Part shown: piece after piece, positions 21,651 through 32,454 of the stretch | How positions within the stretch are numbered: the first letter of the stretch is position 1 | How the letters are laid out: each line of letters starts with the position of its first letter | Assembly (NCBI GenBank): GCA_963575745.1 | Contig: CAUYUJ010005692.1 | Span: 81,001-145,000, forward strand | DNA from: Prorocentrum cordatum | Lineage: Eukaryota > Sar > Dinophyceae > Prorocentrales > Prorocentraceae | Length of the DNA: 64,000 nucleotides | Reading direction: 5' to 3' | Program-made: the position numbers and the translations under genes | The notes under the pieces: model-generated | The model's input: only the letters and a program-made list of their open reading frames with translations | Databases searched by the model: none | Told to the model about the DNA's origin: nothing

Positions 21651-23489
21651 AATACCGATGCTGCCGACCTCCCCTGACTTCTCCTGGGACTGGCTCAGAC
21701 CAGGCTTCCAAGGCGGGTCCAGTTGTAGCGACGAAGCGTCCTTCAGGTGGTCCAAAACTACTAGAAAACGACGGAAGGGCAAATAGAGATACCACAAAAA
21801 ATCTCGCCCGACCGACACCAGAGCTGGCACCAGCTTGTTGGCCTCCGATCCTGCATCCGCGCCAGGAGGTCGTCGTTCTCCGTTTTCCACACCTATGCAA
21901 AGGGCGCCTATACTCCACTACCATGCCTGCAACAAGCCATCGTGGGCATTGGCTTGGTGTGCACACCCTCCTGGCCGAGGCCAAGACGGTTTCTGCACCG
22001 TCCCTGGGCCCACCATGGCTCTGGCCAACCATGGTGTCGGTATAGGAGATGCCCCCTGCGGGACTAGAAGGACCTGGCGACGCGCCCAGTGGGGAAGTGA
22101 GGGGGGGCAGGTTGTGTCAGAAGGCGGCGGGGCTTCTCGGAAGCCCTGCGGCCTTCTGAACAGCCCCCAGTGCCTTCGGGGAAGGCTCAGAAAGTTTCCC
22201 GGAAGGCACTGCCCCTCTGCCTCTCCGTATGGGCACGCCGCCGCACAAGAAGTCCCGCAGGCCCGCGAGGACTTTTTGGCGCTGGCCACCACCCCACCCC
22301 GGGCACACGGAGCGCGCCGATGGGCGGCGCGGCCCAGCGCCGACGCAAGACTCCAGCTGAAACAAAACCGGTTCCCACCACCACCAGGCCGATGGAAATA
22401 AATGGGAATCAGCGTAACCGTGACACAACGGTCAAGGGGGCGTAAGACCCGGGTACAGGGGACTCGGAAATCCCCGACGAGGTCGTCAAAAAAATGACGA
22501 GGCCGAGCCTGCATTCTGACGAGGCCTCCCGCTGCAGACATCCCACGAAACTCCTACTCGTCAAAATCCGAATCGCGGTCGTCAAAAAACGATGGCGAAC
22601 CCGAGTCCTGGCAAACCCGGGTCTTACGCTCCCCCGAAACGGCATGACGCAGGGAGTTTCGCACGCCGCCAATGCGGCATGCTACACTGGCAACGAAAGC
22701 GTGCGTGCACCATCTTACGCGGGCAAACTACGCGCGCATATCCGCGCAGTCGGCCACGGCTCAGCAACCTGGGCCCCGACGCCCGACTTACCCCACATGT
22801 CGGACCAATCCCAACCGATCGGGAACAAGTACAACCGACCTGTCCACTTCTCAACCGGCCAAGCAACCAATTAGTACAAGTTACAACCAACCATATCGGG
22901 CCGACCATGGTTTTTTTCTGCGTGCACCAACACAAGACGATTCAGAAGACAAATGCACGTCGTACGGACGAAGATGCATTCAGGGGGATTATATGAGTGC
23001 CCCCGTTGGCATTGGTGTTCGCTGCATTCTGACCTCTGGGAACTGTGTTGTGTTGAATCTAAGCACTGGTCATACCAAACTTGAGTTTCGATGTCAGCGT
23101 ATGAGACGTTGACTGCTTTCGTACGACAGTTGCGTCACGTTTAAAGTTAAACCAGACCCATCCTGATGAGAAGCCCATCGCGCGCACTTGCAGGCTTCAC
23201 ATGTCACGTGAATGCAGGCGACAGGCTCCATATGCGCAAATGGCAAAAACGAGCTGCCACTGATATCCAACAATCCAAGCCTCCAGCTGAAATCTATAAT
23301 CCTCCACGCGCGTTCCCTTGGGACTGTGGTAGGAAACGGGCCGACGACTCAGTGCTTCCGCCGATGTGTGAGATCTTCAATGCGTTGCAACACGGCTTCT
23401 AAAACGCGCGCGTCAATCACAGCCTTGGGCTGAAGGCTTTCAAACTTGATGCACCTGTTTCAACATGCGTTCACTGGGGAATTGGGGCC
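21651..23489. other. Unassigned region
   Basis: Mixed composition. 22440-22640 contains repeated GACGAGG and GTCAAAA words. 22660-23440 is closer to 50% GC with only short frames. Nothing recognisable apart from the element at 22090. Confidence 0.35.
22090..22228. mobile_element. TIR element family E, diverged copy
   Basis: AGAAGGCGGCGGGGCTTCTC and CCCCTCTGCCTCTC match the arms of the intronic element at 39438-39610. The inverted symmetry is partly lost. Confidence 0.5.
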
Positions 23490-24465
23490 CGAACGACTCG
23501 GCGGCGGCGGAAAGGGAAGCGAGGGCCGAACGACTCGGCGGCGGCGGCGGGCAACGCGACTCGTTCGGCCCCCCCCCATCCCCCCTCGAAACCCCGAGGG
23601 CTCGAAACGCTTCCATTTGAAGCGTCGCCCTCGGGGGGGTGATGACCCCGCGTCCGCAAGAAAGGATGCGGGGACCAAGCGATTCGGCGGCGGCAACGGA
23701 GGGCAAAGTGACCCGTCCGCCCCCCCCCCCCCCCGAATGAGCGAAAAACTCCCTGTGAAAGCACCGCCCCCTGGGGCTCGCGCCCGCGGGAAGGAAGCGG
23801 GGTCGAACGACTCGGTGGCGGCGGCGCAACACGAAGTGAATCGCGCCGCCCGCCTTCCCCCCCCCATATGGGCTTGGGGACCCCCCGATTCCCCGAAGGC
23901 GCGAAACGCTTCGACTGGAAGGGTCGTCATCGGGGGGTCGGAGAGGAAGCGGGGGCCCAGCGACTCGGCGGCGGCAGCGGGGGGCACAGTGACCCGTTCG
24001 CCCCGGCCTCCCCGTTGGTCAGTTCGGGGGCCCTCAAAATTCCGAGGGCGCGAAGCGCTGCATCGAAAGCGTCGCTCTCGGGGGGGAAGGGCCCCGCGTC
24101 CGCAGGAAAGGAGGCGGGGACCGAGCGACGCGGCAGCGGCAAGGGGCAAGGCGACTCGTTCGGCCACCCTCCCCCCGTGGGTTTTGGGGCCCCCGCGAAC
24201 CTCAGAGGGCACGAACGCTCCCCCAGGAAGCGTCGCCCTCGGGGGCTTGGAAAATCCCCACCCACGAGAAAGGAGGCGGGGGCCCAAAGCCTCAGCGGCG
24301 GCGGCGGAGGGCAAGGCGTTTCGTTCGCCCCCCCCCTCCACCCCATTGGTACGGGGGCCCCGCTTTTCCGAATCTGGAACACTTCCATTGGAGGTGCTGC
24401 CCTCAAGAATTTGGAAAGTCCCGCGACCGCAAGAGAGGGGGCGGGCACCGAACGACTCGTCCCAT
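23490..24465 (+). repeat. Tandem array of about 150-165 bp units, two hairpins per unit
   Basis: Six to seven units. Each has ACGACTCGGCGGCGGC, a spacer with poly-C, and a stem such as CCGAGGGCGCGAAACGCTTC paired with GGAAGCGTCGCCCTCGGGG. A second weaker inversion pairs CCGAACGACTC with GACTCGTTCGG. Unit spacing is about 127-166 bp. The 345-residue plus frame and 350-residue minus frame across it are repeat translations. Confidence 0.85.
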
Positions 24466-25180
24466 GGCTGGGCCGGTGAATGAGCGCACACAGAAGCCTC
24501 TCTGTCCGTCAAATCTACTCAACAAAAGCACGACTGCGGAGTCGGCCGCGGAGAACCCCACCCGCCCTGCCGGCGCAGCCCCCACCGGCCCGCGCGACCC
24601 ATCAGTAATACATCAAGAGCCCATCAAGAACCCGCGAGGACTGTTTCGTCCTAATTTCAACCTCATTTAGCTAGTGAACAGCGGGGACGGAGGCGACGCC
24701 CCCCTGTCTTGGACCCTACCTGCAACGCGCTGGGAAGCAGGGGGTCGAGGAGACGCGAGGGACGTCGCGACTCCAACGCCGACCACACCCGATCGGCCTT
24801 GCTGCGAGGAGGCACGGGGGGGGGCCGCAGTGCGCCGAGTGGCAGGAGCTGCCACCGAAACAAAACAAGCCAGCCCAAATCGACCACCCACACAAGGACG
24901 ACGAGACCCAGCCACCCCAGGTGCAAGAAGCGCCAGGACGGTGGCTGGGCCTCGCCCCAGATGTGGGGTACGCGCACGGATGCCTGCCCTGCGGGTCATT
25001 CGCATCCCCGCCCAGCGGCCGTGCCACGGGCAGGGGGGGGGAAGGGCCCGTGGCCCGAGTGGCAGAGCGACGGCTCTGAACAGAGACAAAATAAGGACGA
25101 CGACGACGCTCAACCACCCCTGGTGCAGGGAGCGTCAGGACAGTGGTTGGGTCTCGCCCCAGATGTGGGGTGATTGCACC
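24466..25180. repeat. Two-copy tandem duplication, about 200 bp
   Basis: A block at about 24908-24975 and one at about 25108-25175 share GCCACCCC.GGTGCA, GCG.CAGGAC.GTGG and CTCGCCCCAGATGTGGGGT, each followed by a GCCTGCC segment. The upstream part of the interval is unassigned. Confidence 0.7.
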
Positions 25181-25689
25181 GTTGCCTGCCCACTGGACAG
25201 TGGCATCGGGCCGTGCCAGAAGAGGCCACAGAGACAATGAAGATCATGGCGTCGTACAAAAAGACGCAACACCACTTAATCAGAATCATCACTGCCGAAA
25301 GGGTTTGTCTTTGCAAGCACCGTCGGGGCGCGGACTTGATCTCTGTTGAGAGCGTCCTGGGTAGACAGGAGTGCAAGCTGCTTTAGCTAGAGACTCCACC
25401 TGCTGCTCGATCCGCTCTTCCTCAGCAAGGTCAAAATCAGAGCAAGAAAACCTGGCTGATGGGACCCTGGCTAGCGAGGACTAATATTGGTTTCTGGCCG
25501 TGACGGGAAGGTGGAGGAGATCCTCGAGGCGAAGAGGGCAATCGACGGCAATATCTTGCCCCGTAGGATGCCTGCCTCGAGACATTGTTAGACGGGCGGC
25601 CTGAACAGACTTCATTGACACCTCTAAATCGACACTGGGAATTGTAACAATTGCTTAACTGGCAGATCAACAAATCTGCTCACTACATG
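25181..25689. other. Unassigned region
   Basis: Lower GC than its surroundings, short frames only. A plus frame at 25174-25386 has no recognisable features. Confidence 0.35.
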
Positions 25690-26160
25690 ACAAACTAAGA
25701 CATGTGTATTTTCGGTCCGCTATTTCGGCCATCGGGAGACCCCAATCTCCTGTACACCTACTGGGAGGGGGGCGCTTGGGCCACTCAACACGATGGACCT
25801 TGAGGCATCGAAAGCACCTCCAAAAACTCCCGAGATGCCTCCAACGGTGCGAGGTCTCGGTCGACCGCACAGCTGGAGACGGCTTGACATGTTCTACTTC
25901 ACCGAACTCCCGGAGAGACTGGAAACGAGGGAGGAGGTGCATAGCGAATACAATACGCCCGAGCAAACTCCATGTGTCTACCTAACTCCTCCTCGGCCGT
26001 CGCATCGACCTCGTGTCTGGAGAGGGCACGCTTTGCCGCGGAGTCAGCGTCGTCATTACCCAACCTCCAGAAACGCAACTCCTCAGACACTGACTCGTCA
26101 GACAAAGACTGGTGGGATCTAACGTGAGATACCCCTGAACAGAAACCAGAACTGGCCTCA
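25690..26160 (-). pseudogene. RNase H and C-terminal zinc region of a retroelement (fragment)
   Basis: On the minus strand, VSHVRSHQSLSDESVSEEL is followed by RFWRLGNDDADSAAKRALSR, the SHQ...GNxxAD motif pair that closes type I RNase H domains. The frame continues HMEFARAYCIRYA. After a shift, EVEHVKPSPAV and GSFWRCFRCLKVHRVEWPKR give a CxxC zinc-ligand pair, as found near the C-terminus of dinoflagellate RT ORFs. No RT lies nearby, so this is a truncated, frameshifted relic, opposite in strand to the 3.9-kb element. Confidence 0.6.
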
Positions 26161-26917
26161 ACTCTAACGAATCCATCAGAAAGCCATCAGAAATGCTGAC
26201 TAATGCCGTCGGACTTCCTCCGGAATTTCCCAGGAACCAACAAAGAATTCCTCAGCAAGGATCTGGAGGGAACTTCTAAGGAACCTTTACGGATACTACT
26301 CAAGGAACCTCTCGGAAACTTCCCGAGCGGTTGGAACGGGTACCAATTGGTAAGGATTGGTACCGAAAAGGTTGAAATCCGTCCTAACTAGTTGAGATCC
26401 GAATGGGTGCCGTCGCCTCTGGGCCGCACTGCACACACTCCCACCTGGAGAGGGGGGCACGCTGGAAGGGCCACCACAGTTGCCTCGTCCTCTTTCGGGA
26501 GCAACATCTCCCTGACGATGGCACAAGACGTCCGCGCAGACGTCCGAACATGTAGCTGCGTGCTGCTTTTGGTCCACCGAGAGGCACCAAATTCTCCGCG
26601 CGCAGCCGCGCCGCCTCCGCGTCGATGACGCCCCGCTCCTCTCGATTCGGGAATCGTCTGACCCTGGTCAATCCAGACCCGGGTCAGTCAGGCCTGCAGG
26701 ATCCTGCAAGCTCCTGCAAGATGCTGCACCCAAACCCGCATCAATGCGAAGGATCCAACAGGATCCTGCAGAATCCTGCACCCAATCCCAGGTCAATGCG
26801 ACCCTGGCCCTGCAGGATTCTGCAAGATCAGGCGCTCTGGCTGACCCCCGTTTGCATTGACCCCCGTCTCAAGGCTCCCGATCGAGGGAGGGCGCAGGCT
26901 GACCGGGGTCAGCGCTG
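26161..26917. other. Unassigned, with GGATCCTGCA palindrome motifs
   Basis: 26690-26830 contains repeated CCTGCAGGATCCTGCAAG-like words, and the same words with GCTGACCCCCGTT recur near 40035-40090. 26200-26400 is a less GC-rich stretch with GGAACCT repeats. No gene supported. Confidence 0.4.
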
Positions 26918-27205
26918 TCAGGGGTCAGCCAAGGAGGGCCATGTCGCGAACCCCAGCTGGCCGCGCAGCAGCTCCCGTGCCAGCTCAAGAGAAGCGAGCA
27001 CATGAATCTTCAGGCCTTCGCGGTCTGGGCACCGTGGTGCGATCTCATGGATGCGCCATCCGATTGATACGTGAAGCGCGGAGCAACCACCCAAAGCCGC
27101 CATGTATTCATGGGTTCGCAGCCCAAGAACCCAGACCACGAGGCTACGGATATGGATGCGCCTCCCGTCCACAAGCTGGTCAACGAAAGAAGGGGTCCTC
27201 CCCAC
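26918..27205 (-). CDS. Unrecognised ORF or exon
   Basis: A 95-codon minus frame with balanced residues: IHIRSLVVWVLGLRTHEYMA, then ALHVSIGWRIHEIAPRCPDR, then LKIHVLASLELARELLRGQL. Its composition differs from the Pro/Arg/Ala noise frames nearby. No family or start/stop context identifies it. It may be an exon or a decayed element. Confidence 0.35.
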   Translation of the reverse strand: MGRTPSFVDQLVDGRRIHIRSLVVWVLGLRTHEYMAALGGCSALHVSIGWRIHEIAPRCPDREGLKIHVLASLELARELLRGQLGFATWPSLADP

Positions 27206-27289
27206 GTGGCTCCCAGACCCCGGTCAACTGCAAAGAGGATCGATGGGGTTCGTCACCTGCGCCCGCGACCGCCATCAAGCCCCGCTCGA

Positions 27290-27550
27290 ATTCGGCCCGG
27301 GGACCCCTCCTCGAGCCCATCCCGGCCAAGGCTGAATCCACGATCGATCTCTGCTTGTCCCGGCCATGGCACGAGGGCGGCCTCCGTCCAAAGGCGGAGA
27401 CCCGCGATGCCTCCGGAGTCATCGAGTCTCGACGACAAACCGCTCCTGGAGCCCATCCTGGCCAGCGGCCAGCGCCTCGCCCTGGATCGATGCACGAAGC
27501 GACACGCTGGAGGCCCAAAGGCGGCTCTCCAGAGGCCGAGACTAGAGATG
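27290..27550 (+). repeat. Two-unit duplication of about 125 bp
   Basis: PLLEPIPAKAESTIDLC (from 27307) and PLLEPILASGQRLALD (from 27447) mark the same DNA block repeated, each followed by a CGGAGACC/CGAGACTAGAGAT segment. Both strands are open across it, so coding status is unclear. Confidence 0.5.
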
Positions 27551-28182
27551 AATCTCAAGACGTGTGTTGACGCCAACGTGTGCTCATCCATCGCAACCCT
27601 CCAACACGGCGCCGGCGGCGTATAATGAGCTGCGTGCTGCGTGTTCCGTGCTATCGGGGGAGTTGAACGGGGGAAGCACACATTGGGCTAACACGCATCC
27701 AGAGGATCGTCGGTAGTGGAGAAACAGAAGGCTCGAACTGCGACGACGGCCGATGGACGTCGCCGTCCAGCGGGTGCCCCGACCCTCCTCCGCGAGGCGA
27801 GGCAATGGCAGTCGTCCAAGAAGAACGGCCCCGTAAGAACACGGCGGGCGGGCCAGAGTCCTGGAAGCACTCTGTGGTCCCGCACGAGGCGAATGCGAAT
27901 GAAGCTGCGACGGGGAAGGCGACAAGCGAGGGCGACGACGACAGCCGATATCCTGAATCCCACCTGCCCTTTGGGGCGGGGGTGATTTAGGGAGCTCGTC
28001 TTCCAAGCCCCCTCTCTTTCGGAAAGGAATGCATCACTGACCCTCCCCCCAGGCAAGCGGCAGCCAACCAGGAACAATGCCAACACCCATCCCACCATCC
28101 CTGTCAACAAAAATACCCTGGCGAGATGCCCAACTGTATACAATTGTGAATACAAGCGTTGTGAGCATCGCCTCCTGTGAAA
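27551..28182. other. Unassigned; right end carries module P leader
   Basis: 28030-28145 (ACCATCCCTGTCAACAAAAA, then CCTGGCGAGATGCCCAACTG) resembles sequence at 32375-32425 and 62900-62940. The rest is unassigned. Confidence 0.4.
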
Positions 28183-28385
28183 CTCCCTATGAGACCACGG
28201 AGAATGAAACGAATGCGCCGAAAAAAATGGCGGACGCACGCGGCCACACCTAGTGGGGCTCTAGGTGGAGCTCCACTTGGGGCCTCGGAACGTGTGAGGG
28301 GTGTGCAGAACTGAATGTGGCAGACGCACGTGGCCACGCTAACTGGGGCCTTCGGTGGAGCTCCCTCTGGGGCCACGAAACGTCT
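28183..28385 (+). repeat. S90 satellite, array III (about 2 units)
   Basis: Two units with GGAGCTCC, CGGAACGTGTGAGGGGTGTG and CAGACGCACGTGGCCAC boxes. Confidence 0.85.
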
Positions 28386-28664
28386 AAACGAACGAACGAA
28401 CCACCACATCGGACAGTTCCCCGGGCCTGCCAAGACCAGGTGGGTGAGGCCATGACCTCCTGTAGACACGCACACATGCACAGGAGGTGCGAAACATACA
28501 AGAAGTTATGGGTCTGCGCAACACACAGAAAAGCTATGACGAGGAGGAGAGGAGGAGGAGGAAGTCCTGGTTGTGAGTGTCGGCGAAGTGCTGACGTATT
28601 TGTGTTCGAGTGTCGACCACGTGGAAGTGTCTTCAGCTGAGCGAACCCAGGTCAGGTCGTTTGG

Positions 28665-31243
28665 TTATCCCTGCCCAATGGTTGGCGTGGGCGCCAGTTG
28701 CAGGTACGGTCGTTGTTCTTGGGAGAAGCTGACGAAGTCGTCGTCCCAGCGCTTGTGCTGGCCGCCGTGGCGTCTCCGGCCATGTTGGCGTGAATTTTCT
28801 CCTGGTTGCCAGTGGAATGTTCGCCACGTCCATATGGTGGGATTGTGGCTGGCTACCTTGGATGCCATGCGCAACAACCTCTGCCTGCGCGTCATCTCCC
28901 AATTTTCAATGTGGTGGTGCTGCAAAAATTGCTCTGCGCGCCGCGTGGCTCGCTGGATGTGGTCGACCCACGGTTCCATCGCGTCCTCGTCATTGTTGTT
29001 GTCGTTGCTCTCGCTGTGTCGTTCTGTCGTGTCTCGTTTGGGCGCGTTGTTTTCTGCATCGTCGCCGCTGCCGGTTTCTTGATGAAGTGCTTGGGTGGTC
29101 GTGCGGTCGTCCGCATGGCCATGGGTGCTGCTCGTCGGGGTCGTTTGGCGGGTAGCGCGTCGCATTGGTGCCCCGATGATCATGCGGAGCATGCGTCGTT
29201 GGGTTCGCCGCAGGTAATGCTAGAGAGGTTCCGTGAGCGACCACGTCTCTGTTCCGTAGAGTGTCGCGGGTGTCACTGCCCGATTGAAGAGCCGGAGTCG
29301 TGCAAGCGGGTAGCGCTTGCTTGCCAGCTCCTGTTTGCACGAAGTGAATGTTGCCCACGGTTCCCTCGTGCGGTGGTGGATTACCGTCTCCATCGCGTCG
29401 TGGAAACTGATGAATTGACCGAAGTGATTGGTGTTGCCTTCTTGGGGAAGGATATCGATGTCCTGTCCTGAGCGTGCACGGTGCGCAAGCTTGCCCTGCC
29501 AGTCCGTCTGGTCCGGTTGCTGAATATTTTGGTTCTGGAAAGGTGCACCTCAAGTCCGTGAGGTCGCACTGCGCGCACTATGTCGTCGAGCATCGCGGTG
29601 AGGCGCGGTAGCTTTTGGCTGGTCAGGAGCACGTCGTCGGCGAAGCGGAAATTAGTGAGTGCGGAGGTGCTCGTGAATCCTAGTTGGGTTCCCTTGCCCT
29701 TTTTGTTCGCCAGTCGATCATTACCGATGCAAGAATATGCTGTAACAAAGCGTTGAGAAAAAAGAAACTGAGCAGGCCACCCTGCTTGTTCGCCGGAAGA
29801 GACTGAAGGACCTGCTGCTGACGTCAGTCTTGACCGTGGCCGTCTGTCCCACGTACAGCTGTTGGAGTGGCGAGATGTACCCTCGTTGGACGCCCTGCGC
29901 CCCCAGTGCTGCCAACATGCTAGTGTGCTCGACCGTGTCAAAAGCTTGTTTGAAATTTAGCGCCGTTATCCACAAGTCCTGGTTCCAGTCGTGCGCGCGC
30001 TCACAGAGGATGTGGAAAACGAACAAGCGGTCGGTTGTCGAGTGTCCTGGCCTGAAGCCGGCCTGGTCTGCAGTTTGTCGGGAGTCGAGTGTTGGTTGGA
30101 GCCTGTTGTCGACAAGCCTGCTGAAAAGCTTGTAAAATTCGCCGGCCCAACGGGCCAGAGGCGTGCTAAGATCTCTGGTAACTGGGTAACAATATTTCTA
30201 GTTCGCGCGCGCGGAGCGGCCCCTGGGGGTCCCCCAGCGAAAAGTATCCCGACCGCAGCCCGACCAGGTCTACTCAGAGATGGTTTTGAGGGCCTTTTTT
30301 CGACGCCCCTCACGAGGATCGTGGCCTCCGAGGGGTGGTCACTCGACTACCCCGCCCCAAGAGGCCCCCAAGAGCCCCCCAAGAGACCCAAGGGGCCCCA
30401 AGACGCCGCCAAGGAGCGCCAAGAGACCCCCAAAAGGCCCCCAAGAGGCCCCTAGGAGGCCTCAAAGAAGCCCCCAAGAGGCTTCAAAGAGGCCCCATAG
30501 ATCGCTCGAGGGCCGGCGGAATGAGCGAAGCGATCAATAATGGTATTGTGCATATGGGCCAATAGTTCTGCTGAAGTGTTAGAGTCCCACGTGGGAATGA
30601 CCGTGACGACAGTGTTGTTCCAGCTGGATGGCGGCGGAGCGTCGAACTGGAAGATCGTGTTAGAGATGGAGAAGTGCGCCGTGCAATTCGTCAATGCCTT
30701 CCTTCAACAAGTCTGCTCGTAGGCCTTTGGTGCCTGGAGCTCTATCAAGCCGGAGCCCTCTCATCGCATTATCCAAATATTCCCCAATGAAGGTAGGAGG
30801 TCGTCGCCGCGTCGCTCTCGTCGCGTCAGCTTGGCCGTTGTGTCGCATGAGTGCTTGTAAAACTGCGCAGATACATCTGCAATATCTTGCCGGGCTGTGC
30901 GTGTTGAGCCTTTGTTTGTCTGTCGTGTGTGTAATGAGTCCGTTGTTTACGTGCCTTGATGCGCGGGATGCTTTGAGGTCTCTGAACTGTTCGAGCACGG
31001 TTGCTAGATGGGCCCGTCGTGTCCGCCGCTTCTTCGCGCGGATCTCCTGCTGTATCAATTGTCTCAATTGTTTGCGGGTGCGGTGGTCGTTGTTTGGGGT
31101 CTGGCGTCGCCGTGCGATGAGAAGGCGTAGACGTTCTGCTCCTCTATCTGGTTGTCGGTCTGCTCGAGGTGCTCCAGCGCTGCTAGCACTTCCTGGATGT
31201 GCTCGTCCAGGAATTGTGGGTCGGTTGGTAGTTCGTCTGGAAA
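28665..31243 (-). pseudogene. Non-LTR retrotransposon (LINE), 5'-truncated, RT region
   Basis: From right to left: a linker (FPDELPTDPQFLDEHIQEVL, 31.2 kb); LRQLIQQEIRAKKRRTRRAH; LRLDRAPGTKGLRADLLKEG; PPPSSWNNTVVTVIP; then past an insertion, FYKLFSRLVDNRLQPTLDSR and DQAGFRPGHSTTDRLFVFHI; motif A as LNFKQAFDTVEHTSML; motif C as FRFADDVLLTS; VTPATLYGTETWSLT; QRRMLRMIIGAP; and a C-terminal RWDDDFVSF. This order is that of LINE-type RT, with an RTE-like flavour. Frameshifts (near 31130, 29760, 29450), a stop near 29222 and the element at 30137-30536 inactivate it. The endonuclease is missing. The truncated 5' edge meets S90 array IV directly. Confidence 0.88.
30137..30536. mobile_element. TIR element family G, copy 1, inserted in the LINE
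   Basis: The left end ATTCGCCGGCCC (30137-30148) is inverted at the right (GGGCCGGCGGAAT, 30510-30522), followed by GAGCGAAGCGATCA shared with copy 2 at 42226-43096. Also shared is GGGCCAGAGGC.TGCTAAGAT and a TTCGCGCGCGCG stretch. The interior is AAGAGGCCCC-type repetition of variable length. It separates LINE blocks before the YKLFSRL motif. Confidence 0.75.
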
Positions 31244-32078
31244 AATGAGTGTGGCGGACGCATGTGGCCACACCCACTGTGGCCTTAGGTGGAGCTCCCC
31301 ATGAGGCCACGAAGCGTGTGAGGGGTGTGCCGAAATTAATGTGGCGGACGCATGTGGCCACACCCACTGTGGCCTTAGGTGGAGCTCCCCATGAGGCCAC
31401 GAAGCGTGTGAGGGGTGTGCCGAAATTAATGTGGCGGACGCATGTGGCCACACCCACTGTGGCCTTAGGTGGAGCTCCCCATGAGGCCACGAAGCGTGTG
31501 AGGGGTGTGCCGAAATTAATGTGGCGGACGCATGTGGCCACACCCACTGTGGCCTTAGGTGGAGCTCCCCATGAGGCCACGAAGCGTGTGAGGGGTGTGC
31601 CGAAATTAATGTGGCGGACGCATGTGGCCACACCCACTGTGGCCTTAGGTGGAGCTCCCCATGAGGCCACGAAGCGTGTGAGGAGGCCACGAAGCGTGTG
31701 AGGGGTGTGCCGAAATTAATGTGGCGGACGCATGTGGCCACACCCACTTGGGCCTAAGGTGGAGCTCCCCATGGGGTCACGAAGCGTGCAAGGGGTGTGC
31801 CGAAATTAATGTGGCGGGCGCATGCGGCCACCACACTGGGGCCTTAGGAGGAGCTCCATAAGAAGCCACGGCACGTGTGAGGGGTGTGCCGAAAAGGCTG
31901 TGGCGGACGCTGGTGGCCACACCCACTGGGGCCTTCGGTGGGGCTCCCTGTGGTGCCACGAAGCGTGTGAGGGATGCGCCGAAACGGTTGTGGCGGACGC
32001 ATGTGGCCACACCCACTTGGGCCTAAGGTGGAGCTCCCTGTGGGGCACGAAACGCGTGAGGGGCGTGCCGAGAAGGGT
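31243..32078 (+). repeat. S90 satellite, array IV with perfect 90-bp units
   Basis: About nine units. From 31243 to about 31690 five units of exactly 90 bp are essentially identical; the units further right are diverged. Because 90 is a multiple of three, all frames stay open and give a 30-residue repeat such as GTPLTRFVASWGAPPKA. It is a satellite, not a repeat-protein gene. Confidence 0.95.
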
Positions 32079-32256
32079 GTGATGACGACGGTGATGATGA
32101 CGATGATGGTGGCCATGACTGCTGATGACATGCGGAGGACAGGGGCAGGGATGAGAGGAGGGAGGAGGGAGGGAGGGAGGAGTGAGGAGGAGGGAGGAGG
32201 CAAGCTGGCCGCTCTCTGCAGAAAGAAGAACCAACACCACAGGATGGCTAGGAATG
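32075..32256 (+). repeat. Module P tail: GAT tract, GA-rich tract, conserved core
   Basis: GATGATGACGATGATGG is followed by GAGGGAGG repeats, then GAAGAACCAACACCACAGGA. Same order as at 33570-33745 and 43664-43812. Confidence 0.85.
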
Positions 32257-32454
32257 ATACAACGTATGCTTTTGCGCTGAATCTTAGGCCATGCTCGTGG
32301 GCTCCGCGAGCACTTTGCATAGTTCTTGTTGACAGAGACGGCGGGGGTGATATCATATCGATTGCTGTGCACACGGCCGCCATCCCTGTCAAACTAGCCT
32401 GGCGAAAGACCCAACCATATGCAGTTGTGAGTACCGCAGCTGTGAGTATCATGT

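Noticed and set aside
23446-24512. Overlapping frames of about 345-350 codons on both strands
   Set aside because: Tandem hairpin repeat with very high GC; both strands are equally open and the residues follow the repeat.
30660-31747. A 30-residue repeat protein on the minus strand
   Set aside because: Translation of the 90-bp satellite; the diverged units and the other frames are equally open.
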